Shown here in pieces: positions 22,182 through 31,400 of a stretch of 49,206 bases of DNA (position 1 is the stretch's first letter; every line of letters begins with the position of its first letter). The notes below the pieces were generated by a model that saw only the letters and a program-made list of their open reading frames with translations, did no database searches and was not told the DNA's origin. The stretch is from Phycisphaerales bacterium (GTDB lineage Bacteria > Planctomycetota > Phycisphaerae > Phycisphaerales > UBA1924), in assembly GCA_026647565.1 (NCBI GenBank), contig JAPKGU010000006.1, positions 1-49,206 on the forward strand, in the 5' to 3' direction. A program made the translations under genes and the position numbers.

Positions 22182-23180
22182 TCAGTACGAAAGCGTTTGG
22201 ACGATCGACTCGCCGATGCGTTCGGCGTTGGGGAGATACTCGAGTTCGAGCTTGTAGTACGGCATGACGGTGTCGAAACCGGCGACGCGCTGCACGGGGG
22301 CTTTGAGGTGCAGGAAGCAGTGTTCCTGGATGATGGCGGAGAGCTCGGCGCCCATGCCGCAGGTCTTGGGGGCTTCGTGAACGATCACGCAGCGGCCGGT
22401 CTTCTGCACGGACTGGATGATGGTGTCCTGGTCGATGGGATAGATCGTGCGGAGGTCGATGAGTTCTGCGGAGACATCTTCCGGGAGTTTGTCGAGCGCG
22501 GCGAGGCATTCGAAGACCGATGCGCCCCAGGAGACGACCGTGATGTCGGTGCCCTCTGAGACGACCTTGGCCTGGCCGATGGGGATGGTGTAGTCCTCTT
22601 CGGGGATCTGCTCGCGGTAGGAGCGGTAGACGCGCTTGGGCTCGAAGAAGACGACCGGATCGGGGTCGCGGATGGCGGCGAGGAGGAGGCCCTTCGCGTC
22701 ATAGGGCGTGCAGGGCATGACGACCTTGAGGCCGGGGGTGTGGGCGTAGATGGACTCGGGGGAGTCGGAGTGGAGTTCCGGGGCGTGGATGCCGCCACCG
22801 ACGGGAACGCGGACCGTCATGGGGACGGTGATGGCGCCGCGCGAGCGGGTGCGGTAGCGAGCGGCGTGGTTGGTGAGCTGGTCGTAGGCCGGGCCCATGA
22901 ATCCTTCGAACTGGATCTCGGGGATTGGGCGCATGCCGCCCATGGCCAGGCCGATGGCGGTGCCCATGATGCCGGACTCTGCGAGGGGTGTGTCGACGAC
23001 GCGGTCGGCGCCGAAGCGTTTCTGGAGGCCGTCGGTGACGCGGAAGACGCCGCCGTTCAGGCCGACGTCTTCGCCGAGACAGACCACGCGATCGTCGCGT
23101 TCCATCTCCTGGTAGAGGGCCTCGTTGATGGCGTCGACGAGGGTGAGGCCCTTCTCTTTCATCATTTCGGTGCGGGGCAT
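22182..23180 (-). CDS. pdhB: 2-oxoacid dehydrogenase E1 beta subunit
   Basis: 332 residues, family length. Transketolase-like pyrimidine-binding half with VCLGEDVGLNGGVFRVTDGL, DTPLAESGIMGTAIGLAMGG and IQFEGFMGPAYDQL; C-terminal half with YDAKGLLLAAIRDPDPVVFFEPKR, then DLRTIYPIDQDTI and VIVHEAPKTCG. Together with E1alpha it decarboxylates a 2-oxoacid on thiamine diphosphate and acylates the E2 lipoyl group. GGAG is 6 nt before the ATG. The E1alpha gene ends 55 bp upstream. Confidence 0.94.
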   Translation of the reverse strand: MPRTEMMKEKGLTLVDAINEALYQEMERDDRVVCLGEDVGLNGGVFRVTDGLQKRFGADRVVDTPLAESGIMGTAIGLAMGGMRPIPEIQFEGFMGPAYDQLTNHAARYRTRSRGAITVPMTVRVPVGGGIHAPELHSDSPESIYAHTPGLKVVMPCTPYDAKGLLLAAIRDPDPVVFFEPKRVYRSYREQIPEEDYTIPIGQAKVVSEGTDITVVSWGASVFECLAALDKLPEDVSAELIDLRTIYPIDQDTIIQSVQKTGRCVIVHEAPKTCGMGAELSAIIQEHCFLHLKAPVQRVAGFDTVMPYYKLELEYLPNAERIGESIVQTLSY

Positions 23181-23235
23181 GGACGGCTCCGTGGGGCGAG
23201 GTCTGGTTGAGCGTTGGGCGGCGTGCGAAGAGTGC

Positions 23236-24360
23236 TCAGTACGCTGTCGGCTCGGCGGCGAGGCCGGCCTGGGTCGGATCTTGTCCGAGCGAGCTGGTGC
23301 GCATGGTGCGCTTCTGGCGCTCGAGTTCCTCGGGGATCTCGGCGAAGGTGTAGTCGAAGATGTCGCTGATGAGGGGCTTCTCGATGGTCTCGGCGGCCTT
23401 GACGACGTCGGCGACGAAGATCTTGGCCTTCTCTTCGGCGGCCTTCTGCTTCTCGTCGGACCAAAGGTTCTTGCGCTCGAGGTACTTGCGGAGTCGGATC
23501 ATGGGGTCCTTGCCGACCCACGCGTCCACTTCCTTGGTGTCGCGGTAGCGGCGGGCGTCGTCGGCGGTGGTGTGGTCGGCGAGGCGGTAGGTGACGGCCT
23601 CGATGAAGGAGGGGCCGCCGCCCTGGCGGGCGCGCTCGATGGCATCCTTGCTGGCCTTGTGGACGGCGAGGAGGTCGTTGCCGTCGACCTGGATGGTTGG
23701 CATGTCGTAGGCGAGGGCCTTCTGCGCGACGGTGGCGGAGTTCATCTGCTGGTCACGCGGGACGCTGATGGCCCACTGGTTGTTCTGGCAGAAGAAGACG
23801 CAGGGGACCTGGAGGGTGGAGGCGAAGTTCATGGCCTCGTGGAAGTCGCCCTCGGAGGTAGCGCCGTCGCCGAAGTAGGTGATGGTGACGCGGGGCTCCT
23901 TCTTGAGCTTGAAGGCCCAGGCGATGCCGGTGGCGTGGAGCATCTGGGTGCCGATGGGGATGGAGAGGGGCGTCATGTTCACGCCCTCGGGGATCTGGTT
24001 GCCACGCTCGTCGCCCATCCAGTGGAGGAGGATGTAGTGCATGGGAAGACCGTGCAGGAAGAGCGCGGCGTTCTCGCGGTAGCAGGGGACGAGGAAGTCG
24101 ACGCCCTTCTTCGCGGCGTAGCCGGAGCCGACGGCGGCGGCTTCCTGGCCCTTGTTCTGCGGGTAGGTGCCCATGCGCCCGGAGCGCTGGAGCTTGAAGG
24201 CGATCTCGTCGAGCTGGCGGCAGTCGATCATGAACTGGTAAAGCTTCAGGATCTCCTCGTCGGAGAGCGTGTCTTTGGCCAGTTTGGCGTCGACGTGGCC
24301 CTCCTCGTCCATGATCTGGAGGTACTCAACGGACGCCGAATAGACGGTGCGGCTGGGCAT
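23236..24360 (-). CDS. pdhA: 2-oxoacid dehydrogenase E1 alpha subunit
   Basis: 374 residues. The thiamine-diphosphate motif begins GDGATSEGDFHEAMNFAS and ends about 30 residues later in FFCQNNQWAIS. LAYDMPTIQVDGNDLLAV and DHTTADDARRYR are the standard later blocks; the phosphorylation-loop region is bacterial. AGAGGAG stands 8 nt before the ATG. First gene of E1alpha-E1beta-[four-helix element]-E2. Sequence alone fits either pyruvate or branched-chain substrate. Neighbouring acyl-CoA dehydrogenase, enoyl-CoA hydratases and HMG-CoA lyase favour branched-chain 2-oxoacids (inference). No E3 gene is present in the window. Confidence 0.93.
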   Translation of the reverse strand: MPSRTVYSASVEYLQIMDEEGHVDAKLAKDTLSDEEILKLYQFMIDCRQLDEIAFKLQRSGRMGTYPQNKGQEAAAVGSGYAAKKGVDFLVPCYRENAALFLHGLPMHYILLHWMGDERGNQIPEGVNMTPLSIPIGTQMLHATGIAWAFKLKKEPRVTITYFGDGATSEGDFHEAMNFASTLQVPCVFFCQNNQWAISVPRDQQMNSATVAQKALAYDMPTIQVDGNDLLAVHKASKDAIERARQGGGPSFIEAVTYRLADHTTADDARRYRDTKEVDAWVGKDPMIRLRKYLERKNLWSDEKQKAAEEKAKIFVADVVKAAETIEKPLISDIFDYTFAEIPEELERQKRTMRTSSLGQDPTQAGLAAEPTAY

Positions 24361-24498
24361 GAGCCGGGCTCCTCTGGGTTCGGACCAAGTTTACGCCCGA
24401 AGCGGGGCGATCGCGCCCCCGGCATCGGGAAAGGAGGCACGGGCGTGTGCCGCCGATGGGTAAGGACTCGCCCGGGTTGAGGCGCGAGCGTCGCCGGA

Positions 24499-26517
24499 TC
24501 ACTGGTGCGATGCGGCGTGGGCGCGATGCTCGGCCGGGGCCTGCGCGAACTGGCTCTGGCGGTCGCCGGGGAAGGGCTTGATGCCGTCCTGGCTGACGAC
24601 CCTGCCGGTCCCCTTGGCGTTGGGCGAACGCTCTGAGATGACGAAGAGGGCGTTGGGCAGAGAGTCGCTGTGCTTGAGCGCGGCGTCTGCGGCCTTGAGC
24701 ATTGTCTCGTCGGCGTTGTCGTACAGGGAGCGGATGCGGGCGTGGAACTCGCACTCTGCGAGTTCGATGAAGTGGATCGCGGCGGCACGGTCGCGCTCGA
24801 ACTCGAGATCAGCGCCGTTGCCCTTCGTCCCGTGCGAGCGGATGTCGGCGTCGAGCTTCGCGAGGGTGCAGAGGGCGGCGTGGATCACGATGGCGCTGTC
24901 GGCCAGGCGACCCTGGACGACCTGACGGACGAGGAGCTTCTCCTCGAACTGCTTGCTCATGATCTTGAACTGGTAGGTGTGCTCCTGGACCATGCGGCAG
25001 ATGCGCTCGGCGTAGGGGCGGAGGGTGGCGTCGATGTTGGAGATTGCGGGGACGCGACGGCGGATCCCGAGGAAGACCTCGAGGCCGAGGGGAGCCGCGG
25101 CGCGCATGATGCGGGGCTTGAGAAGGTTCGGGGTGATCCGGGCGAGGTTCTTGCCGAACGACTCGCTCTTGTCCCAGCCGACCTTCTCCTTGACGGCGAG
25201 CATTTTCTCGGCGAGCTGCTTGCCGCCGTAGCCGAAGATGTAGGCCTGCATGACCTCATTGGCGCCCTCGACGATGAGGTTGATGCGTGAGTCGCGGAAG
25301 ACTCGCTCCATCTCGTTCTCGGTCATGTAGGATTCGCCGCCCATGATCTGCATGGCGTCGTTGACGACGCGCCAGCCGTACTCGGAGCAGAAGACCTTGC
25401 AGAGGGCGGTCTCGACCTGGATGTCCTCGTCGTGCCGATCGAGCATGCCCGTGGTCATGTAGAGCACGGCGTCCATCGCGTAGTCGTACGCGGCCATGCG
25501 GGCGATGCGCTCGCGGACCATTTCCTTGTCCGCGAGGGGGAGCCCGAACTGGAAGCGGGTCTGGGACCACTTGGTGGCCTGATCGCGGCAGCGACGGGCG
25601 CCGCCGAGCATTCCCGCGGAGAGGGTGCAGCGTCCATAGTTGAGACAGGAAAGGGCGATCTGGAGGCCTCGGCCTTCCTGCCCGAGGAGATTGGCCTTGG
25701 GGATCCGGACGTTGTTGAATCGGATGCGGGCCTGCCAGGTGCCTCGGATGCCGCACTTGGAGCGGTTCTTCTGGAAGATCTCGACGCCTTCGAACCAGGG
25801 ATGGCAGACGATCGCGGATATCTTGCCCTTTCCGTCGGGTCGGCTCTCGCGCGCCATGACCGTGAAGAGACCGGAGATGGCGCCGGAGGTGGCCCACTTC
25901 TTCTCGCCGTTGACGATGTAGAACTCGCCGTCCTCGGACTTGGTGAAGGTGGTCTCGCAGCCGCCGGCGTCGCAGCCGACGTTGGGCTCTGAGAGGCAGA
26001 AGGCGCTCAGCCAGTCCTTGGCGAGATGGGGGAGCCAGTTCTTTTTCTGCTCGTCGGTGCCGTAGAGCATGACGGCCTTGCAGCCGATGGACTGGTGCGC
26101 GGAGACCATGACGGCGGTGGAGCCGCAGGAGGTTCCGATGCGTTCGAGGACTCTGTTGTAAGAGGTGATTCCGAGACCGAGGCCGCCATACTCCTTCGGG
26201 ATGGTCATTCCGAGGACCCCGATCTGGAAGAGGCGGTCGATGACCCAGCGGGGGATCTCCTGATCCTGGTCGATGGCGACGGCGGGGTGCTCGGTTCGGA
26301 GATACTCATCGAGGCGAGCGAGGAGCTGGTCGCACTCGGCCTGCTCGCGGGCGTCCTGCTGCGGGTAGGGGAAGTAGGACGACTCCTTCACGTTCCCCCA
26401 GAAGATGTTCTTCACGGGGCCCATGTTCGTCGGCTCTGCGCCGAGCCATTCCTCGGCCTGCTCAAGGAGCTTGCGGTCGGCCTCGGAGATGCCCTTCATC
26501 TGCTTCAGGTCAGCCAT
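24499..26517 (-). CDS. Acyl-CoA dehydrogenase, long (VLCAD/ACAD9-like) form
   Basis: 672 residues, longer than the 380-residue short-chain enzymes. The N-terminal helical domain includes GVLGMTIPKEYGGLGLG. The beta domain contains FCLSEPNVGCDAGG and IVNGEKKWATSGAISGLFTVM, the FAD/substrate signatures. The C-terminal helical domain has the catalytic-base region LIVEGANEVMQAYIFGYGG (Glu), and a further about 220-residue helical extension follows, as in membrane-associated VLCAD/ACAD9. It should introduce the alpha-beta double bond into an acyl-CoA, passing electrons to ETF. ATG at 26517 has GGAG 8 nt upstream. Downstream E1alpha is 138 bp away. Confidence 0.92.
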   Translation of the reverse strand: MADLKQMKGISEADRKLLEQAEEWLGAEPTNMGPVKNIFWGNVKESSYFPYPQQDAREQAECDQLLARLDEYLRTEHPAVAIDQDQEIPRWVIDRLFQIGVLGMTIPKEYGGLGLGITSYNRVLERIGTSCGSTAVMVSAHQSIGCKAVMLYGTDEQKKNWLPHLAKDWLSAFCLSEPNVGCDAGGCETTFTKSEDGEFYIVNGEKKWATSGAISGLFTVMARESRPDGKGKISAIVCHPWFEGVEIFQKNRSKCGIRGTWQARIRFNNVRIPKANLLGQEGRGLQIALSCLNYGRCTLSAGMLGGARRCRDQATKWSQTRFQFGLPLADKEMVRERIARMAAYDYAMDAVLYMTTGMLDRHDEDIQVETALCKVFCSEYGWRVVNDAMQIMGGESYMTENEMERVFRDSRINLIVEGANEVMQAYIFGYGGKQLAEKMLAVKEKVGWDKSESFGKNLARITPNLLKPRIMRAAAPLGLEVFLGIRRRVPAISNIDATLRPYAERICRMVQEHTYQFKIMSKQFEEKLLVRQVVQGRLADSAIVIHAALCTLAKLDADIRSHGTKGNGADLEFERDRAAAIHFIELAECEFHARIRSLYDNADETMLKAADAALKHSDSLPNALFVISERSPNAKGTGRVVSQDGIKPFPGDRQSQFAQAPAEHRAHAASHQ

Positions 26518-26598
26518 GTCACGTGCTCCGCACAACCTGCGAATCGTTCAGCGACGTCGGTGCGTTCAGCGGGGCACCGACTGAGTCTCAATCCTACG

Positions 26599-27525
26599 TC
26601 AGCCCTTGCCCCCGCTCGACTTTGCGAAGAACGCATCGATCGCCTGGACTGCCTGGGGGGTGTGCCTCAGGCGGACGAGCGACTCTTGCTCTGAGGCGAG
26701 GGCCGCGGACCAGCCCCCCGCGAGACCGGCGTCAACGGCACGGGCGACGGCCCGAGCGGCCTCGGTGTCGGGGAGTTCGGCGCGGACGCGGTCAAGGGCG
26801 TCGATCGCGACGGCGCGGGTCGCCGGACGCCCGGTCCAGCGGAGGGGAGCGCCGTCGCGACGGGGCGTATTCGGGCGAGCGGACGCGAGCCACTCTTGGC
26901 AGACGTCCTCGAGATCCTCGGGCGTCTCGGCGACGGCCGAGAAGAGCCCTGCGGCGCGAGCTTCATCGAAAGTGAGAGGCTTGCCGCTGGCGGTGCGGCG
27001 GATGCCTTCGGCGGGATCGATCAGCGCGGGCAGGAGACTCGCACCACCCCAGCCGGGGCAGATCGAGAGGCCGCACTCTGGGAGCCCAACCGGGTATGGC
27101 CTTCCTGGCTGTCCGTCGCGCGGCTGGGGCGAGAGCGCGATGAGGGCATCGCAGTGCATGGCGATCTCGAGGCCGCCACCGAGAGCGGCGCCGTTGATCG
27201 CGGCGACTGTGGGAAAGGGGAAGGCCGCGAGCATGCCGAAGACCTGTGAGCCGTAGGCCAGGTATCGGCGGAGTTGGTCGTCGTCGAGTTCCCGGATCGA
27301 TCGAAGGTCCGCACCGGCGACGAATGCGCGAGGACTGGAGGAGGCGAGCACGAGCCCCGTCGCGTCGCGCGGGACGAGCCGGAGCGTCGCCTCGATTCGC
27401 TGGATGAGCGAGTGATCGAGGACGACGACTGGCTTGCCGGGCTGGTCGAGAACGACAGTGACGGAGCCGGGGCACGGGCCGCCGTCGTGACGCCGGATCG
27501 CGAGTGGGGCAACCGCGTTGCTCAT
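26599..27525 (-). CDS. Enoyl-CoA hydratase/isomerase domain protein, FadJ-N-terminal-like
   Basis: 308 residues of crotonase fold only. Oxyanion-hole blocks are AFVAGADLRSIREL and AAINGAALGGGLEIAMHCD. GLPECGLSICPGWGGASLLPALI carries the catalytic-Glu region, as in the hydratase half of the multifunctional beta-oxidation protein. The C-terminal about 70 residues are helical and lack the 3-hydroxyacyl-CoA dehydrogenase domain that would follow in FadB/FadJ. The ATG has only a poor AGG nearby. The next hydratase gene ends 38 bp upstream, so the two are likely co-transcribed and followed by the acyl-CoA dehydrogenase gene. Confidence 0.82.
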   Translation of the reverse strand: MSNAVAPLAIRRHDGGPCPGSVTVVLDQPGKPVVVLDHSLIQRIEATLRLVPRDATGLVLASSSPRAFVAGADLRSIRELDDDQLRRYLAYGSQVFGMLAAFPFPTVAAINGAALGGGLEIAMHCDALIALSPQPRDGQPGRPYPVGLPECGLSICPGWGGASLLPALIDPAEGIRRTASGKPLTFDEARAAGLFSAVAETPEDLEDVCQEWLASARPNTPRRDGAPLRWTGRPATRAVAIDALDRVRAELPDTEAARAVARAVDAGLAGGWSAALASEQESLVRLRHTPQAVQAIDAFFAKSSGGKG

Positions 27526-27563
27526 CCTGAGAGTCTATTCCGCCCGATGGCGCCCGTTTGACC

Positions 27564-28319
27564 TCAAGCCCCGAGCCGATTGCGGAGTCGCTCCTGCGCG
27601 TCGCGAGTCGCGAGGACGCTTGCGGAGAGGCCCGCGGCACGCCGGAGCAGCGACTCGTCGAGGGAGCCGTCAAGCTCGTTCAAGAGGTCCTTCGTCGCGG
27701 CGATGGCTCTGGGACCGCCCTGGGCGATGCGAGCGGCCATGCCCGAGACCGCCTCATCGAGCGTTTCGAGAGTCGGCACGCAGTGGTTGACGATGCCGAG
27801 GGCTGCCGCTTCGGAGCCGGACATGAGACCTCCGAGGAGGAGGACGCGGCGTGCGGCCCCGGGGCCGATCTTTCGGACGAGCCATGGGGCGACGACTGCG
27901 GGACAGACGCCCAGATCAACTTCGGGGAAGCCCATTTTCGAGTCGTCGTGGGTGACGGCGACGTCGCATACGCACGCGAGTCCGCACCCGCCACCGATGG
28001 CGGCGCCGTTGACGCGGGCGATGGTGACGATCGGGAGGCGGCGGATGCGAAGGGTGAGAAGGGCGAGACGGGTGAGGAGATCGGAAGCGAGCGCGTTGTC
28101 TCCGAGCACGGCCTTGAGGTCCATTCCGGCGCAAAAGGACTTCCCCGCGCCGGTGAGGATCAGCACGGAGAGAGACTGCGAGTCGCTTTCGATCTCATTG
28201 AGACGCTTGTTGAGTGATTCGAGGAGATCGACTGAGAGCGCGTTGCGTGCGTCGGGGCGATTGAGCGTGAGGGTTGCAACGCGGCCGGAGCGGGTCGTGG
28301 TGGTGAGGGGATCGGGCAT
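27564..28319 (-). CDS. Enoyl-CoA hydratase, methylglutaconyl-CoA hydratase-like
   Basis: 251 residues, crotonase fold. FCAGMDLKAVLGDNALAS and ARVNGAAIGGGCGLACVCDVA form the CoA/oxyanion site. GFPEVDLGVCPAVVAPWLVRKIG resembles the LiuC/AUH group, where an F-x-E-V-x-L-G-x-x-PAV-x-x-P block is usual. With HMG-CoA lyase encoded at 34707-35642 this suggests the hydration step of leucine breakdown (inference). There is no ribosome site before the ATG; a TGC-TATAAC extended -10 lies 6 nt upstream, so the mRNA may be leaderless. Confidence 0.82.
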   Translation of the reverse strand: MPDPLTTTTRSGRVATLTLNRPDARNALSVDLLESLNKRLNEIESDSQSLSVLILTGAGKSFCAGMDLKAVLGDNALASDLLTRLALLTLRIRRLPIVTIARVNGAAIGGGCGLACVCDVAVTHDDSKMGFPEVDLGVCPAVVAPWLVRKIGPGAARRVLLLGGLMSGSEAAALGIVNHCVPTLETLDEAVSGMAARIAQGGPRAIAATKDLLNELDGSLDESLLRRAAGLSASVLATRDAQERLRNRLGA

Positions 28320-28325
28320 GTGGAC

Positions 28326-28334
28326 GTTATAGCA
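28326..28334 (-). promoter_or_regulatory. Extended -10 promoter predicted to give a leaderless transcript
   Basis: On the minus strand TGC-TATAAC is followed by six bases and then the ATG of the hydratase gene. A start six to seven bases after the hexamer would fall on the A of the ATG. No -35 hexamer is obvious and no Shine-Dalgarno sequence is present. The preceding gene ends at the terminator at 28351-28377, so a promoter here is required. Confidence 0.5.
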
Positions 28335-28350
28335 CAGGGCGGAAAGGAAA

Positions 28351-28377
28351 GCGGCCGACCCCTCTGGGGTCGGCCGC
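28351..28377 (-). terminator. Terminator after the subtilase gene
   Basis: A 12-bp perfect stem, GCGGCCGACCCC with GGGGTCGGCCGC, around a 3-nt loop, 23 bp after the subtilase stop. On the minus strand it is followed by TTTCCTTTCC. Confidence 0.88.
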
Positions 28378-28400
28378 GAACGGGCGTGATCATTGCGGGC

Positions 28401-31400
28401 TCAGACGACGGGCTGGCTGGTGCCGAGGGGCGTGCCCAGCGTTCCGAAGCCACCGGGGAAGAAGCGGTCGTAGCGTCCCATGTAGGCGACGATGGGCGAG
28501 GCGGCCTTAACGGTGATTCCGTAGTACTGCGGGGAGTTGCGTCGATCGCCGAGGACGAAGTCGTGGATGTTGAACTCGGCGACACGTCGGGGCGAAACGA
28601 CGCGCCGGAACGTCTCGACGCCGGATGTTCCGCCGAACTGGAGCGAGATCTCAACGACGATGTCGTCGGTCGTGGGATTGAAGAGTCGGAGGTACTCGGT
28701 GACGATGCCGTCGGTCCTGGGGCGATAGCCCTCGCCGAAGCCCCAGTACGTGTAGGCCTGGGAGGAGAAGCTGGTCGCGAGGCCGTCGTTGAATGCCTGG
28801 GTCGGCAGACTCATGGAGACGGCGACGTTCGACTCGTAGAGGACGGAGTAGGGGGTTCCGAGGGGGAAGGACGGCAGGTCGTTGACATTGAGGACGCCGT
28901 GCTGGCGAGCGGGCACGCTCAGCGAGGTGCGGTAGGCCGAGCCGTCCTGGTAGAGGAAAGAGAAGACGATCGTCGCAGCCGTGTCGTTGCTGTTGAGGAC
29001 GCCGATCTTCTCGAAAGTGCTGTTGAGGCCGAGCTGTCCTTCGGGCACGGCGCCGATGGACGTGCCGAGGCCGGGTGCCCCGACGAGCCCGTAGGCGTTG
29101 CCGTTGTCCAGGCCGTAGTGGGAGAGCGACGCGACGATTTCCTCGTCCGCGCTGACGGTGACTCCATAGGACCCGGCGGGGATGGTCGTGTTGTTGCGGA
29201 TGTTGATTCCGCCGCGGCGGTAGCCGTCGATCTCCTGAACGATCTCGATCGGATCGCCGCCGCCAGTCGGGTAGAAGGTGGAGGTAACCTTGATGGTGTT
29301 GGGAGAAGTGTTGTAGTAGACGAGTGCCTCGGCGACGTTGGTGGCTTTCTCGACCTGCCCGAAGGTCCAGAAGGTGTCGGCTCGGTTGGTGAAGGCCTCG
29401 CCGATGGCGGCGCGCCGGTCCTTGAGAACGAACTCGTCGTAGTGGCTGAACTGGGCGGCGACGGGGCGTTCGGAGCGGATCTCGATGGAATAGGGCGTGT
29501 TCTTCCGGACAAGCAGTGAGTCGGCTGCGAACGAGGTCGGCGTGACCAGCGTTGCGCCGCCTCGGCTGTTGCCGGCGATGACGAAGTCCTTGAGGATCTG
29601 GTCGCGTTCGCCGCTGGCGTAGCGGGCGATGACGACGACCCTGGTGGGCTCGTCGTTGGGGTTCATGATGGGGATGGCCGTGGAGGTCTTGCTGTTGGCG
29701 TATCCCTCGGGGTAGTAGACGCGGTAGGGGAGAACGGGAACGGGATCGCCGTTCGAGAGGGTCTCGCTGGCCGGATTGGCCGAGTCGGCGGCCAGGTGGC
29801 CGGTGCCGGTGCCGGCGTTGAGGGTGGTGACGAGCGCGGCGGCGTCGGCGGGCGTGTTGCCGAAGAAGATGAAGTAGCGGAGATTGGTCGAGGCGCCGGC
29901 GGCGAGGGTTCCGACGTTGAAGGACATCGTCATGATCTGGTCGGCGGTGAGGCCGTTGGGATCATTGACGCCGAAGGAGATGAGCTGGAGCGGGTCTCGC
30001 ACGGAGGTTGTGCTGGAGAGGAACGAGGCCTGAGCCCTTGCGTCGGAGTCCGGCGCGGCGAGGGCGATGGTCAGGCCGTCTTCGAATGCGTTGGTGGAGA
30101 AGGATGCGGTTGCGACCTTGGCGCCGGGGTCGACGTCGTTGACGGTCGAGACGGAGTTGTTGCCCCCGACCATGTTCGCGCCTTGCGCGGGATTGAAGCC
30201 CTCCATCCATGCGACGTTGCTCACGGCGCCGGAGGTGGTGTTGAGGAGGTTGACGTCGATGACGATGAAGCCGTCGTTCCGGCCGAACTGGACGGTGCGG
30301 TTGACCTGGAGTCCGCGGAACATGCCGGACGCGGTGACGCGACGGTTGAGGACCTCGGACTCGTCGGTCAGCACGACCGGGAGGCGGGTCGCGGCGGTGG
30401 TGCCGTCGTTCAGGAAGTTGTACCCGTTCATCGTTGCGCCGAAGAAGTTCTGGTTTCCGGCGGCGGATGCGGGGAAGAGGAACTCGATGCCGTTGAAGCG
30501 TGCGCCGACGGGATTGCCTGAGGCGTTGTTGGCGAAGAGCGTTCCGTCGGAACCGATCCCGGCCTCGACGTCGCTGCCGACGACGACCACGGGCTGGTCG
30601 CTCACTCCGGCGGAGACGGTGACGTTGAGGGTGTAGGCGCCGGTGCTGACGGCGGGGGTTCCGGTGGTGACGTCGAAGGGGTTGTACGTGGTGTTGGCGC
30701 CCTCGGAGACGGCGATGTAGTACGTGCCGCCCTCGGAGAAGACAAAGTCCTCGATCGCGGAGTTCAGCGTCGCGCCGAGAGAGACGACGCGGAGCTCGAC
30801 GCCCTCTGAGTTGAAGAGTCGGAGGGTTGTGTCGACGACGCCGCCGGAGGTGACGGTGGCGTTGAGCGTGGTGCCCTGGCTCGCGACGAAGCGGAAGATG
30901 TCGCGGTCGAGGACGCCGAAACCACCGTCGCCGATGGATGCGATGCGTGTCGCGGCACCGGATCCGTTGATCTCGGAGATGTTCTTGGCGGTAACGAGGG
31001 TGTCGTTGGACTCGAGCGGGCCGAAGACGTCGTTGCGGAGCGTGAAGTCGATGGACCAGGAGAGAAGCTGTCCGATGTTGAGCGAGGTCGTGTCGACGAT
31101 GCGGAGCGTCCAATCGCCGTTGGCCGCCTTGCCGTCGAACCGGTTGAGCGCCTGATCGGGGCGGAAGGAGCCGGTGTAGGGAGGGGCGGCGGCGCTTATG
31201 GCCGTGGCGGCTTCATCGTCGAAGACGGTGTTCGTGAGGTTGTCGCCGGACGTGCCGCGCTTGTTGAAGAGCAGGGTCTCGGTTCCGTCCGGCGCCATGA
31301 GGTAGATCTGGAGGTCGCCGACGAACGTGTGCTCGAGATTGACGCGGACGTTGACGTCCTGGATCTCGCGGGTATCGCGGAAGTTCAGGGTGCTGGTCGT

